Assembly: GCF_000003815.2 (NCBI RefSeq)
Contig: NC_049988.1
Coordinates: 2,907,127-2,971,126, forward strand
Source of the DNA: Branchiostoma floridae
Lineage: Eukaryota > Chordata > Leptocardii > Amphioxiformes > Branchiostomatidae
Reading direction: 5' to 3'
Length of the DNA stretch: 64,000 bases
Within the stretch, counting starts at the first letter, position 1; each line of letters begins with the position of its first letter. The notes beneath the pieces were generated by a model. The model had not been told where the DNA came from. It saw only the letters and a program-made list of their open reading frames with translations, and ran no database searches. The translations under genes and the position numbers were made by a program. This document shows, piece after piece, positions 23,690 through 36,476 of the stretch.

Positions 23690-23870
23690 ATTATTATCAC
23701 CTTCGCCAAAGAAGGTTATGTTTTGGTAGCGTTCGTCTGTCTGCCTCAATGTCAATGCGACAACTTATATTTGCTATGTGGGTAGGTCTCGAGATGATCA
23801 GATTTTGGGCCCCCTGGCAGCTTGTTATGTTACTACAGCGGAACCGTTTCTTTTTATACTAGATATGGTA
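23690..23870 (+). mobile_element. Repeat beginning CACCTTCGCCAAAGAAGGTTATG
   Basis: The palindromic start CCTTCGCCAAAGAAGG and ggttatgttttggtagcg recur at 2548-2700, 28130-28300 and 30290-30480 (plus) and, inverted, at about 30640-30780, 32270-32470 and 34980-35110. The body has aactcaagaagctgtgaatg or variants and a CA/CAGA microsatellite. Class unknown. Confidence 0.6.
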
Positions 23871-24149
23871 AGATCACCAAATCAGAGTGGCACATAGGTC
23901 TTGTGCATGGAAATACATGATATAGGTTGAGCCCCATAGGAACTTGTTCCTGAACTGCAGGGGTGTTTTTTTCATAATGTCAAAGTTATGAGGTCGTGGA
24001 ACTCTGCCTTTAATTGACGCAAACATTTCTATCTTAGTCTGAGAGAAAACGTATTAGGTTCTCTCAAGCAGCTGTCTTTGACACTGCAACAGCATTTTTC
24101 TCTACTTTTGCCAATAGTGAAACATCATGATCATCAAACAGCGAAACAA

Positions 24150-24245
24150 CAGCAACATGCCGACACCCGGGATTGAGCCCGGGCCGGCAGATCACAAATC
24201 TGACGTGTAAACCGTTCGGCCAAAAGGCTTAAGCCGTTTGGCGTC
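24150..24245 (-). mobile_element. tRNA-derived SINE head
   Basis: On the minus strand ttttggccgaacggtttaca (box A-like) and gggctcaatcccgggtg (box B). Confidence 0.6.
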
Positions 24246-24309
24246 TTCAGTTTGGCAGTCCTTGAACCTCACTGTTACACTAGTTATGACTACAAAAGGA
24301 TAAACTTTT

Positions 24310-24615
24310 GCTGTATTGTCGGAGGTCTTTGCATTTCCTCAAAGCAGAAAAGTATTGTCCCTTTCCGCTTTGGAAAATAATTCGTTGGTGGCCATTGATT
24401 TCCTTATGAATCTAGACAAACCTTTACTTATAAAGCATATCTGTTCTTACATTTTCGATATCAGAAAGAAACGAGAAGAAGCCGAATGTACGCAGTAGAA
24501 TACGATTCTTGAGTAGTGTAGATTCATTGTATCATTGTATCATGTTGTATCGTTTGTTGTGACCTGTACTGAACCCAGTTGGTATGTATGTACAATAAAG
24601 GTCTTCATTCATTCA
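24310..24615 (+). mobile_element. LINE 3'-end fragment
   Basis: The open stretch ends in DIRKKREEAECTQ and a stop, followed by an untranslated tail gttgtgacctgtactgaacc and aataaaggtcttcattcatt. A second tail of the same family is at 32010-32105 (KKREEAEL). Confidence 0.55.
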
Positions 24616-24898
24616 TTGATACCAGCTTGTTTTTCAAATAAAAAAATGGCCACTACACCTCTTCTTCTTTGTATTGCATATCCCGTAAACCGATTCAAGA
24701 CGTAACTCATCACGTTTGCATCGAAGAGTACAAGCTGCATGTCCGATCCACTCACACCGGGAAGGACCTCTAGTTCTCATTTTGATTAAGTGTGGTGGGT
24801 TCTTTAACGTGTCCGAGGTGTAGCTCTTCTCAAATACGGAACCTCCATTTAACGTCTTATCCTAGGGACGGCAGAACCGAAGCTAGGTACTCATATAC

Positions 24899-25258
24899 AT
24901 AGAGTTAATTGAAGATGAATATCACTTTATGATTGTATGTCCCAAATATTCTGAAATACGCAATTCTCTATACAGAAGGTTGTCATTTTATACACAAGCA
25001 TTTATCTCAATGGACCCGAAGTGCAAATTCAAATACATCATGACATGTGACAATCCCTGCATGGCAGATATAGGAAAATATATCAAAGAAGGTTTGGATA
25101 TTAGAAACTCCTCAACTGATTGTAAAAGCTTCCAATGATTGTAAGAAGCTTATCCCATACTACAACTCCTGTATTAGTTAGTTAAGCTATAGAACTGTAG
25201 TTATGTAGATGCCATACTTTGTACCTCGTACAATTGTTGTGCAATAAAGTTATCAAAG
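24899..25258 (+). mobile_element. LINE 3'-end fragment, C-terminus of reverse-transcriptase ORF
   Basis: ELIEDEYHFMIVCPKYSEIR, then about 60 more codons to a stop, looks like the C-terminal end of CR1/L2-type non-LTR polymerase proteins. The tail is acaattgttgtgcaataaag, followed by ttatcaaag repeats. 5'-truncated. Confidence 0.7.
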
Positions 25259-26015
25259 TTATCTGATTAGAATAAGGAAATAAAGTGTCTTTTCCAAGGA
25301 ACAACAACCTAGGACAGTTTGAGTTTGAGCCAAATGCCCTACCGCTAGTCCACGCGACGCATGTGCTGTGTTAACTCAATGCATTGAAGTTCTCCACAAT
25401 ACTTGTGAATTATAGCAACGTCTTTCCTTTCGTTGACATGACTTACAGAGTCAACATGAAGTTTTCAGCTCCAATAATCTCCATATAAACCACCAGAAAA
25501 AGAAGAGAGAATATCAAACGCTCAGTGCTTCAGTTACAGTCGTTCGTTTCTGTAAAGGACTTCGGTTGACTATGATACTAAATCCACTCGAATTCCACCC
25601 GAAAGGACTCTCTTGAAAAGGCGGGAGACTTTAATCTTCAGCGCTTTGCGGTAGGTACAATTATATCAACATCTCAAGGGCGTGTTTTCATTAGAACTAC
25701 ATCCACTTGAGGGCATGTGGATTTGACGCAACACCGGCCGGGTAATCCTGACGTTGCCCTCCCCCCGACACTTGAAGCGGATAATCTGTGCGTGCGAGGG
25801 CAGGGAGAGTCGTATTCCCACACGCACGGCTGCATGTGTGTGGACTTGGGCCGGTGGGCTTGGTCGTACCATTATCTCAGCTGGGGAAAAGTACAGGTTA
25901 ATTCGGAACATCTGCCGGCCATGTTGTCCAGGAAATGTAGAAACCAAGTGTCCACTCAAGTTAAGGGTTCAGTCACATGAGCGTGTATATCAAGCTCGTG
26001 TGAGAATGTGTCGTC

Positions 26016-26262
26016 GGGCGTGGCGTAACTGGTAGCGCGTTCGGCTCGGAATCTAGAGGTCCCAAGTTCGATCCTCGCCGTGCCCCCGACGTTGTGCCCT
26101 TGGGAAAGGGACTTTACATGTACACGACCTTCCTCACTACACCCAGGTGTAAAAATGGGTACCTGACTTCGGTCGGGAGGTAAAAGAATACCTTTACCTT
26201 CTGGCTGTACTGTTCAGTGCCACATTGTCCTCGTCTGTCCAAAAAGCTAAAATAGAATAAAA
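26016..26262 (+). mobile_element. tRNA-derived SINE, best copy
   Basis: The tRNA-like head 26016-26085 has a pairing 7-bp acceptor-like stem (GGGCGTG with CGTGCCC), box A tggcgtaactggtagcg and box B gttcgatcc, but its anticodon stem no longer pairs. A tRNA-unrelated body (gggtacctgacttcggtcgg) and an A-rich tail follow. It resembles a tRNA-Pro-derived head. Confidence 0.8.
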
Positions 26263-26741
26263 AGGCCGTATGAGGTCCGTATTGACATCTCTTTCATACG
26301 CAGTTGTACGCACAAGTACAATACGCACCTCATGCATATCTCAAAATTATTTTGCATCAGCTTTAGGTACACACGCTTACCCACAGTATATCCCAGTTCC
26401 TAAAACTAGCACAAGCACTACTAGCCCACCCCCTCCCCCGAAACCTCTGCTTGGAAGATAATGTCTCCAGGGATAAAATGATTTACATGCTAATTTTCTC
26501 CAGAGACTTCAAGGGATAATATGTAATTACATTGTGATTGAGATGTTACATGGACTCATTTTCGGATTAACTAATCCTACCCGTAAGCCCTCGTACAGAC
26601 TTGATGCGATTAATCCAAGTCTCTTTATCGCTTAAATAGAATTAAACCCATAGAATTGCAGCTTAAGATACATCTAGTTAATCATGGTAACATTAATTTC
26701 TTTTGGTGCCTTTGTAAGAAATGTCTACAGTACTGTATAGT

Positions 26742-27470
26742 CAGTATAACTGCTCTTCGGTGTAACACCCCAGCTTTTGTATCTGTATCTAAATTTTATA
26801 TAGCCGGTATAACCGCCCCTAGGCGTAACACACCAGCTTCCATATCTGTATCTATCATGATAGCCGGTATAACCGCCCTTCAACGTAACACACCAGCTTC
26901 TGTATCTGTATCTAAATTTTATATAGCCTGTATAACCGACCTTCGGCGTAACACCCCAGCTTCTGTATCTGTATCTATATAGCCGGTATAACCGCCCTTC
27001 AGCGTAACACGACAGCTTTTGTATCTGTATCTGTATTTATTAAGCCGGTATAACTACCCTTCAGCGTAACACACCGGCTTCTGTATCTGTATCTATATAG
27101 CCGGTATAACCGCCCTTCAGCGTAACACGACAGCTTTTGTATCTGTATCTGTATTTATTAAGCCGGTATAACTACCCTTCAGCGTAACACACCGGCTTCT
27201 GTATCTGTATCTATATAGCCGGTATAACCGCCCTTCAGCGTAACACGACAGCTTTTGTATCTGTATCTGTATTTATATAGCCGGTATAACTACCCTTCGG
27301 CGTAACACACCAGTCTGTATCTGTATCTTTATATTAAGTAAAACCGCCCTTCAGTGTAACACACCAGCTTCTGTATCTGTATCTGTATAGCCGGTAACGT
27401 TATAACCGCCCTTCAGTGTAACACACTAGCTTCTGTATCTGTATAGACGGCGAAACACACCAGTTTCTAA
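26742..27470 (+). repeat. ~60-bp minisatellite array (TGTATCTGTATCTATAT AGCCGGTATAACCGCCC)
   Basis: About a dozen units of 55-63 bp, each with a tgtatctgtatct block, an agccggtataaccgccctt core and cgtaacacaccagctt. Some units lack the core or carry small indels. From 26998 two alternating unit types repeat as a pair. Confidence 0.92.
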
Positions 27471-27479
27471 ATTCTGGCT

Positions 27480-28460
27480 GCAACTGTATAGCTAGTATAA
27501 AAGCCCTTCGGCGTAACACACCAGCTTCTGCATTTGAATGTGTATCTACATAACCGTAAAAATTGGGCCAGACGACTTCTTTTAATTCGCTGAGTGGATA
27601 CCACATTGCCACATCGGCGCTTCCTATCCAAATTAATCTAATTTCACAAACAATTTACCTCTCTACCAAATAACACATGTAAACGGTCGGTTAAATGTAG
27701 CGAATGATCTTGTTTGTACAATACGCGTGTTGGAACAAGTTTGTCTCCACGGGACAGCCTAAAATCCCCTTACACTCACGCCTAGCGTGAAATTGCGACA
27801 ACCGTTCGCCAATATGGCACAAACGATTTAACAATTTCATGCAATGTTTTTAAAACTTATTTCCAAGCAACTTGGGTCTAAATCTGATTAAATTATAAGA
27901 GATTTGGTTTAAAATCGTGTTAAGTCTATCCGTGAGCTTACATGGGAAAGATTTGTTAATCCGGAAAGAAGCGCATGTAATGTCTTAATCACAGTGTAAT
28001 TAGGTATTGTTTCAGAAAGTCCCATGAGAAAAATTAAGATGCTAAGTTACGATTTATTTATGGACGTAACTCCTTGTTGGGTTATGTTGTTGAGTGATTA
28101 GCTTACTGTTTTACTCGTTGTTCGTAAAATTTCCTTCACCAAGAAACTTATATTTCGTAACGTTTTTACTATGTGTAAAGCTAGCTCAAGAAGCTGTGAA
28201 TGGATTATCATGAAATTTTTGCATGTGGTTAGGCCATGTATTGTCAAAGACTAAGAGAAGAGAAGATGTTGGATATCCACGCGGCTTTTCTTGGTACTGC
28301 AGAATGACGTATTGTATCTCGTGTTCTAGATCTGGACAAGCTATGGTTACGATTTTGGGGTTGTAGCTAATTCTTATAGTCGGGAAGAAGTGACATAAGT
28401 TGAAGTCCTCTAGTTTTGAAATGCATGAAATAAAAATGCAATATTGTTTGCTGCGTTGGC
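27480..28460. other. Intergenic, no gene recognised
   Basis: It contains a decayed minisatellite unit up to about 27560 and the CTTCGCC-type repeat at about 28130-28300. Nothing else stands out. Confidence 0.5.
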
Positions 28461-28464
28461 ACAA

Positions 28465-28655
28465 TTGTCGTAGCCCCCCGTACGATTTGATGCCGTGGAT
28501 TTTTTTACGGCAGGCTGTGGCAGAACCAACCGCCGACAAGAGTCTAAGACAACACTTTTTCTTACTTGTAAGACAACTGTTGTGCAACACATTGCACGAT
28601 TGTCACAAGACTGCCTTTGGTTCGGATCGTACGACGTTCGCACGACGAATACGAC
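28465..28655 (+). mobile_element. MITE of the TCGTACGAC family, copy 2
   Basis: It starts ttgtcgtag and ends acgacgaatacgac. It shares ggcaggctgtggcagaacca with copy 3 (caggctgtgac). Confidence 0.7.
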
Positions 28656-29450
28656 CCCTTAAGTCCATGTTATCCTTAGAAATGCAAACGTGAGCTATCG
28701 TAATAATGTATTCCGTCAACAAGACCAAAGGAGGGAGATACCTTGCGTTCTCTTGCGAATGTTGGACGTAATTAATTTGAAATCTCCAGTTCTCGTATTG
28801 TAGATTGAGCTGAGAACGTCATTCTATGAGTGTGCCATACATAAGTTACTTAAAATCCTCTCCAAACCTTTCGGTGTATAGGGTGGTGCCCATCTCTCTT
28901 TCTTGCGCCCTTGGGCCAAACAGATCTGCAATCCCTACAGCGAAGGAGAAGAGTCTAGTCCACTCTTAGTGGCGTGTGTATTCAACTACTTTCCTTTTTT
29001 TTTCATAAACGCTAAGCGGTACGTACGTTTTTAAAGTCTTTGGTATTACTTGACTAGCACGTGTACTGACCACTCGACCACGCCCTACCCACTAAACTAC
29101 CATGCAACATGTATTTAAAGAATTTACTTCAAAATCGGAAAATTTGTATTTTTCTTTCAATGAAAACCTCTGGCTATTCCGCTTAACTTCCAATTGTCCA
29201 GCTGTAGACCTTTGTGGACGATCTAAAAATAGATGTCCCTGACCACTTGTTTTGGGGAGCGAATAGCCGAATTGTAAACTCTCTGCATTGAAATCTTGCA
29301 AACAAGTTAGCTCGGAAGTATTCTATAATCACATCTTTAAACAAACTGCATACAAAAGCGGTCAAGGGCACTGCAAAGGTTTGCTTACATACGTAAGAAA
29401 CGCTCAAGGTCGACTTGTCTATTAGATAAAGCTTGTAGGTCCCGGCCCTC

Positions 29451-29503
29451 CCGCGGGTCGGATCACCCTCCGGCCTTCGGCCGTCGGGCGGTCTGACCCG
29501 CGG
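29451..29503. other. GC-rich hairpin
   Basis: The arms CCGCGGGTC...CGGCC and GGCC...GACCCGCGG pair at about 19 of 25 positions around a TTC loop, in an otherwise AT-rich region. Confidence 0.7.
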
Positions 29504-29577
29504 TCGGGCTGATACCTCGGGTGATACGGAATACACCGTGTTGTATTCTATATTTACACCTTGATAAAACAGTTATG

Positions 29578-29650
29578 TAAAGTTATTGCAAATTCTTGCC
29601 CGTGGGCTAATTGCAGGTAATATGAGAGATTTAAACAGTGTAAAACAATA
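29578..29650 (-). mobile_element. Retroposon 3' end fragment
   Basis: ttattgcaaattcttgcccg and gggctaattgca, as at 19268-19345. Confidence 0.5.
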
Positions 29651-29879
29651 TCACAAGTGTCTAGTCTACAACTAGCAAAAGCCGTAGTAGTAACTCTAGA
29701 TCCTGGGTTATTGGGTTTGACTCCTTTTTTGAAGACGAAAGATCCGACATTTTCTATTATGTGTGGGTTTTGTGATATTAGAAGGAAAATTGTTTTCTTT
29801 TGTCAGTAAATGTGAAGAAGCTTGGGTGGAATTTGGTGGACTCGAAAAAATAGTGTAAGTGCACAACAAGGGCACAACA

Positions 29880-29960
29880 TCGGTGTTGCATGTCATAGGG
29901 TTCGAACCTCTGGGTTCCGGGCCAAGCACCCTAGCCGTTACTCAACGTGTCTAAGTGAGT
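29880..29960 (-). mobile_element. tRNA-derived SINE head
   Basis: On the minus strand gagtaacggctagggtgctt (box A region) and ggttcgaaccctatg (box B). Confidence 0.6.
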
Positions 29961-30066
29961 TGTTAATCATCCCTCACAAAAACAACATTTACATCAGTGG
30001 TTTTCTAAACCATATATTGTATGACGTACGTAGGCGCCATGTTCTTGTGTGTGCGGTTCCGTGCTG

Positions 30067-30093
30067 CACCTGTTTGGATGGGAGATTTTCCCA
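30067..30093 (+). promoter_or_regulatory. Candidate two-turn PTF1 composite site
   Basis: E-box CACCTG (30067-30072), then TTTCCCA (30087-30093), offset by 20 bp. The PTF1 complex (Ptf1a, an E protein and RBPJ/RBPJL) binds an E-box and a TC-box one or two helical turns apart. Motif match only. Confidence 0.3.
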
Positions 30094-32384
30094 CTGTCCT
30101 TTGCTGAGTGGTGCGTTCGGCCGCAGACTACAAACAAACGCTAACAAAAGCCGGGAATATATGGCAAACCTTGGCGCGTGCGGTTCTAGCCGAGAACTGA
30201 GGCTACGGTCTACTGACTACTTGTTCGTTCTATGTCATTTCTTGTTGTCCAAAGACATATGTATGGGCTAATTTTCTAATTTTATTACCTTCGCCAAGAA
30301 GGTAACTTTTTGGTAGCATTTGTAACGGTGCAGAAGTGTTTGTATGTGGTTTGACAGCATAAATCTAGAAGATATGAATTGAAATTTGTTATACTATTAG
30401 GTATTGATCTATCGACAGAATGATGAGATTTTGGGCCCACTGGTTGTTCATTATGGTACTGCAGCAGAACGTTTCTATCTCTTTTCTATTGGTGCAAGGA
30501 TTTTGGGAGTTCGTTTGTTGGTATGGAGAGACTAACAATTACAACAAGACAGGACAGGACAATAGATGACAGTAACAGGTTCTGCTGCAATACCATTGTC
30601 ACACACTAGGAGGCCCCCAGAATCGACCTTGACCTTCGTCTTCCCAAGAGCTGTCCACATACGACAATGTCATCACAATCCGTCAGAATTTCTTACGTTA
30701 TACTAGCCACAAATATCAGGAGCAAAACACACAGAGACACAGACGTACAGACAGAAAGACAGACAGACACACACACACATTGACACACTCTTATGTCAGT
30801 AGTATACTGTGTATGCAGTCAATCCTGGTTATAGTAACCAGTCTTGACTCTAGACGAAAATGGTCGCATTAGACAGGTGGCCATTATAGACAGGATTCTT
30901 AACACTTAGGTCAAGGGAACAATTATCCAAGGGACCACCAAGAAGCGGTCATACCATCCAGGTGGTCTAGATGTAGGGGTGGTCACTAGTACAGGTTTCA
31001 CTGTACTTCAAACATGCAGCTATATTGGATGCTGTAGTTTCTTTCTTTCTTAGTCCTTTGTTCAATATTTCTATGAAAAAAGGAACACTATGGTGTGACG
31101 TTAAATACTACCACAATAGTTTTCTTGCAGTAGAGTTTCTTGACTTTGAAAATTCTGGGCAAGCTACTTATGTAAGAGTGTTGACAACAACAATGCAATG
31201 TCAAATGATCATTTATTGGCTATTGTCACCGGAAGTTTGGTCGACATTGTTCCTTTTGAATGACCAAGTGACCGCTGCTGCTTAGCGTGTGGCCGACGGA
31301 CCTCGTTTGTTTAAATCCTGAATTCTATTCTTTCACCGCGTCCCCCCCCAAAAAGATTGAAAAAATGATCGCTTTGTGTTCTAATTCAATCCACAGTGAC
31401 CGATTCAACGCTGCGGTCGCGCTAAGTCCAAAGACAGGTCACTAAAGATCGTTTGTCACTGTAAATATGCTAATATCTTCTATTGCGCGCTTTAGTACAC
31501 TCTTTTCCTGCCGTCCATTTTGTTGTGAATTCACGGTGGCCTCGAAGGTCGAGGTTTGACATCGTTTTGAGCGAGCAGTGACCTTGAATAATGTGACATA
31601 AAACATCAGGTAAAGATCCAGCGTTTAGATGCAAATGCGAGGATTACGCCCCCCCTCCCCATACGCACAATTCCCTGTAATTGTCTCTACCAGACTAAAT
31701 AGGTTGATGGAAAATAGTAGAAGTTGGCAAGTAGGCCATGTTTCAAACTGTACTCCTAACTCGGCTCCGCTAAATCCTCTAGCATTTTATTCAATTTTCT
31801 ACCATAAACATATAGAAAAGATGAAGTGCATTTGGACGTAGATTGTACTATGTATGTTAACTTAAAGACAGAAAACCTATTTGTTTATCTATTTAAACTA
31901 AATCCCACCACTTTAGCATGGATAACACTAATAAATCATATTCCTCATGCGTTTTGACAAACTAACCATAGCTAAACCCATACAGTCCTTCATTTTCACC
32001 ATTACCAAAAAGCGAGAGGAAGCCGAACTTTTACATGTATACTAGACTAGATCAATGAGACATTTATATGGATGTTTTTGTCTTGGTTGTGACCTGTACT
32101 TTGCAAAATTTCTACTCTTCTATTTTCCAGCAATTTGTGGAGTCTGGTGGTAAAAGTTCCCTTTCCACTGGCTTACTAGTATTCGCAAAGATATTGAAGC
32201 AACACGTAGGTACTAGGTAGTTATAAAGAATAACTTTATAGACGTCCTTATATCGAGTCGTAACAGGGCTATCATTTGTGGTGTCCTCCTTAAAAAAACA
32301 ATACATACCCACAGGCCAAATATCATCACTATCTATCCAGAAGTTCTAATGTTATGCCTACTACAAATATCTGGAAATATGAAC

Positions 32385-32555
32385 ACAAGTATTCGCACGC
32401 ACACAAACACACGCACACGGGTAGGGTCGGAGAAACAGACAGACACAGACACACACCCACACATCTACGCACACACGCAAATATGTACACACATACACGC
32501 AACCACATTGGTAGGGAGAGAAACACACGCACAAACACTCACACAGACGCACCCA
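32385..32555. repeat. CA-rich microsatellite
   Basis: Imperfect (CACA/CAGA)n, continuous with an inverted CTTCGCC-type repeat to its left. Confidence 0.85.
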
Positions 32556-34442
32556 AAACAATACCACGATTTTTCATGGAGGTGAAAAAGCGAAGTGCCT
32601 TGATCAATCTTCACGAGTCAGATCCCACAGACGACGCGGCCTTCGCTCGTTTTTCATAGACAGACATTTTCAATATGTCTGTTGTGTCGGGGCGGCCCTA
32701 ATTCTCTTTGGGCACAAACACAGGTCAACCACGGTCATTCGTCATGGCCAAAGTGGCTCTGTGTCCCCCTGACACCAGAAAGGACCACTCGATCTATGTT
32801 GGGTCTATTCAGGCGTCTTTTTGGCGTCCCTTTAAAGCTTTTTTTTTGGCCCACGCTGGCGAGACAAGCATCGGAAGATCTTAGCTTAAAAGTTGTGATA
32901 CTTTTAACGCAAATGTTGTATAGATTACTTCTTGCCGACCCCCCCTCCCCCAAACACACACACATACACGAACATATAGTTGTTGCCATACATTGTATCA
33001 TGTACAATTGTCGTGCAATAAAGTTCTTCTGTATTACGTGGAATTAGCAGTTGTGGTAGCGGTGACAGCAATAGTTTTCTTTCCATTGTAATCTTACACA
33101 CAGTACATTTCCTTGAAATGCCACCTCAATTACCGATTAAACATTATTTTTTAGCCAAATATTTACTTCGTTCCTTTAAAAAATGTATGTGTATGAAATG
33201 CGTATGAATATCCAAATCTTACGTTTAACAAAACACACGTAACTTTCTTTACATCGCAAACACGGTGACAGTATAACAGTAGAGAAAAATAATTCTGATC
33301 GATTTTTCCACGAAAATACCGCATGACAGCATCAAAACGGAGTATTATCATAATAATTCCCCTGTAATTTCTCCTCTTTTTGAAGAAGAAAAATAGTCGC
33401 TATCAGTTTCTCCCGTGCATGAGCTGTTTCCAAAAGCGGGGCTGGTTGTGTACATAGACAGTGGCTAGACGATATTCAGTCCGCCCTATTTTCTGACGAC
33501 CCCGCTATGAATAGGAACTGGCCCCCGGGTAGACCCCTTCCTCATTATCGAACTTTCCGGGTGAACGCCGAGAGCAACAATTGTCCAAGTTCGCTCTTTT
33601 TCCCCCCACTCTTTGGTTGGCAGTTCTTTTCCTTTAGCTCTGGGTGGCGTTTTCCTTTTTCTGTCTTCACAATAAACAACCAAATATGACGGAATAGAAG
33701 CGATACACCGTATACGGATACGGATACCACGTACAGAAATCGGACGTCGTGTTTGGTACGAGTTTTAATTCGAGCCCATGTAAACCGCGGTATGAAAGGG
33801 GTCCATTTCTCCATCAAACGAAAATAAATGACTTCTGTTCCCTCCCCTTCCTTTCAGCCGATAGTCTACACCAATTATTATCCTTCGGGACCGGCGACCG
33901 TGCGAAGTTTCCCTCAACTTTCCCACATATTCTCCCTGTTTTAATTCAAGATAGGTATCGCCCTGTTCGATGCAGTGAGATTTCTATAACATATTTTGAC
34001 GGGATCTTTTGTAGGATCTGGGTGCTAGAATTGGAAATATTCTCAACAACAAATTTTTGCCTGACGTTTCTATTTATAACAACTTTTTGCTCGTTCTATC
34101 ACATTTCAAGTGTTTATCAAAGTATAATACGACCAAAAGACGACCAGTTTATTATGTGTTGAAGTAGTCAGGTACTCCGGACCAAAACAAATATAAATCT
34201 CAGATTTTCAAACATTTCAAAACGATGTCTTTTTTTTTACTCTGGGAATATCTATTTATCTATTTTGTGAATATCACTAGGCAATGTGATAGTAGAACTT
34301 AGTGTATAAAGAACTGATCCAAAACCTCGACTTTTCCGTCGTTTCGATTCTAAAAACTGACGTATATACATACATGTAACTATAGGCATTGTTACAAATT
34401 GTCAATACAAGTCTTTGCTTCTTTTACCGATAACATATTTGG

Positions 34443-34565
34443 TAGCCTCTACCAGTCTTCGCAAACTGTGCTTTTCGGTAAGATAACTCTTCTTGCATAC
34501 GGTTATCTGTCTATTAGGCCAATTTCTGCTATTTTCCTACGACCTGTGGAGCCTGGTAGAGGCTA
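34443..34565. mobile_element. MITE with TAGCCTCTACCAG ends, copy 1
   Basis: Ends TAGCCTCTACCAG and CCTGGTAGAGGCTA are inverted. About 123 bp. Other copies are at 55160-55321 and 61009-61135. Confidence 0.8.
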
Positions 34566-35844
34566 TATTTTGGTGAACACCATGAAAAGTGTTTGAGAAA
34601 TGACCCCAGGGGTTGAACAAAGCAGTGAAATAGACGATATACATCATCCTAGTCTCACACGTACTGTTGACATTGACTCGGCGGGAAGCTCGCCAGTTTG
34701 ACCCGGCTACACTGTTCCGCAGTTTTCACGGTTAAGTGGCGGGCAAAGGGAGAGCTTTCGACCCGAAAATTGAGCTTGAACTCTCCCGCGAAAAGGCAGC
34801 ACGCGAATAAAAGGGTGCGAACTGCGAGCTCGCTTCACGCTTTGTCACTCAACTTTCACAACTGCAGACGACACTGAGCACTGGTGGTTGGTAATATCCA
34901 AGCAGATATTGGGTAGAACAAAGTAATGTTTTCTGGCTGAAGAGTGGATTGAACCTCCACTTGGAGAATAAGAAAACATGACAAATTTTCCACCCCGATA
35001 TCTGTGTGATTATAATCCACCCAGAGGTTCTGAATTTGATTGGATTTATTGGAAATTGTGCTGATCAAAAATGTCCAGAAAGACACACAGACAGACTGAC
35101 ACACATACACACAGATACCAAAAATATAACATGAAAAACGTCCCTTTGATAAGGTGTGTACGGGAAAGTAATAAGATAGTCTATGTTTATGTAACAAAAA
35201 TTTGAAAAAGAGACAAACATCGTCGAAACAGGTTTGAGGTCAATGCGACACTTTTGTGATAGTAGCAAATTTCAATTTTTAATTGAAATAATATTCGGAT
35301 GTACAAGATGTGAATTAGGTCAAGACTCGTTGCTATTTCTGTTTACAAAGAGATGGCTTATTTTCGTATACAGTAATTTTCCTTAAAACACAGTGAATTC
35401 GTTTAGTAGTCCTTTTTCATTTTGTTGCTGTTCAGGTAGCATAAGTACATTGACTTTTCTGTCGGTTTTTATTTTGGAGAATTCGTACGTCTGTAAACCT
35501 ATTCACTATTTCTTTGACGTCTCAATATGTTGTGTATTCACAGGTAAATTGCGTCAATTCTATCCCATTTCGGGAAACGATAACGTATCTAATTTGGCTG
35601 ACTAAAGTTGGAGAAAGGAATCAGCTAATCCAAATTTGCATAATTCGTCAATCAGTTTCGGTCACTCAGACTCTGTGCAATTCAGTCCTATATTGACGAA
35701 GTAAACGATAATCAACTGTAGATGCTGAGCATAGATTCATATTTGTAGTATTCTATTAAAATGAGTTTTTTTTCGCAAGCAATGTGCGTTTATTGGACTT
35801 TCATTTCAGGTGAAGAAGTCATTTTACTACATAGCGCGGTCAAT

Positions 35845-36015
35845 GTTGTCGTATGTCGTCGTGCGATTTTGGTGTCGTAGGATTTTCAAGCAGGCTGTGA
35901 CAAAAACAACCGCAAGCAAGAACTTAAGAGAGCGTTTTCCGTAACAATACAGCTGAGATTCGTACAACCCAAGCAAGACTAAACCAAGAATGCCCTCAGT
36001 TCACGATCGTACGAC
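35845..36015 (+). mobile_element. MITE of the TCGTACGAC family, copy 3
   Basis: It starts ttgtcgtatgtcgtcgtgcg and ends cgatcgtacgac, with aggattttcaagcaggctgt inside. Confidence 0.75.
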
Positions 36016-36476
36016 AAATGTGATCGGGCCCTAAAACCAACCGGGTAAGGCGTTTACATAGCGGACATCTTGCCCAGTTGCCATTAATAGAGAAACACCA
36101 TAGCAACACCCCGCACAAAGCACTATCTCAGCAAACAGACACGAACTGCCTCGTTAGTACAATGTGGTTCTCTAATTCTTTTCATTACCAGCAGTGTCTA
36201 TACAAACTTTGGTGCACCAGCGAATAGCACGTATTCTTTCCTCCCTTTAAACAACAACAAGTGGCGCAAACTGGATTAGTAAACAATGGTTAACCGTGAC
36301 CGAAAAAAAACTGCGCAGACGACGTAGAACAAAACGTTTTCTGTGGAATCAGCCAGCCAAATTGATAAACTAAAAAAACTGTGTCAAGTTGGGAGAAATA
36401 TTGCTTGCTTTCGTGCGCTGCGCGCCATTGTTTCCGCTGACAGAATCTTTGTGAGGCGAAGTGTCGTCTGATTTTC

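Noticed and set aside
24899-25258. Active LINE
   Set aside because: Only the C-terminal end and tail of the polymerase ORF are present; no reverse-transcriptase core or endonuclease.
26016-26085. tRNA gene (Pro- or Arg-like)
   Set aside because: The acceptor-like stem and boxes A and B are present, but the anticodon stem does not pair and a SINE body follows that recurs at several other sites.
26742-27470. CRISPR array
   Set aside because: The repeated units are contiguous with no unique spacers of even length, and the DNA is eukaryotic; it is a minisatellite.
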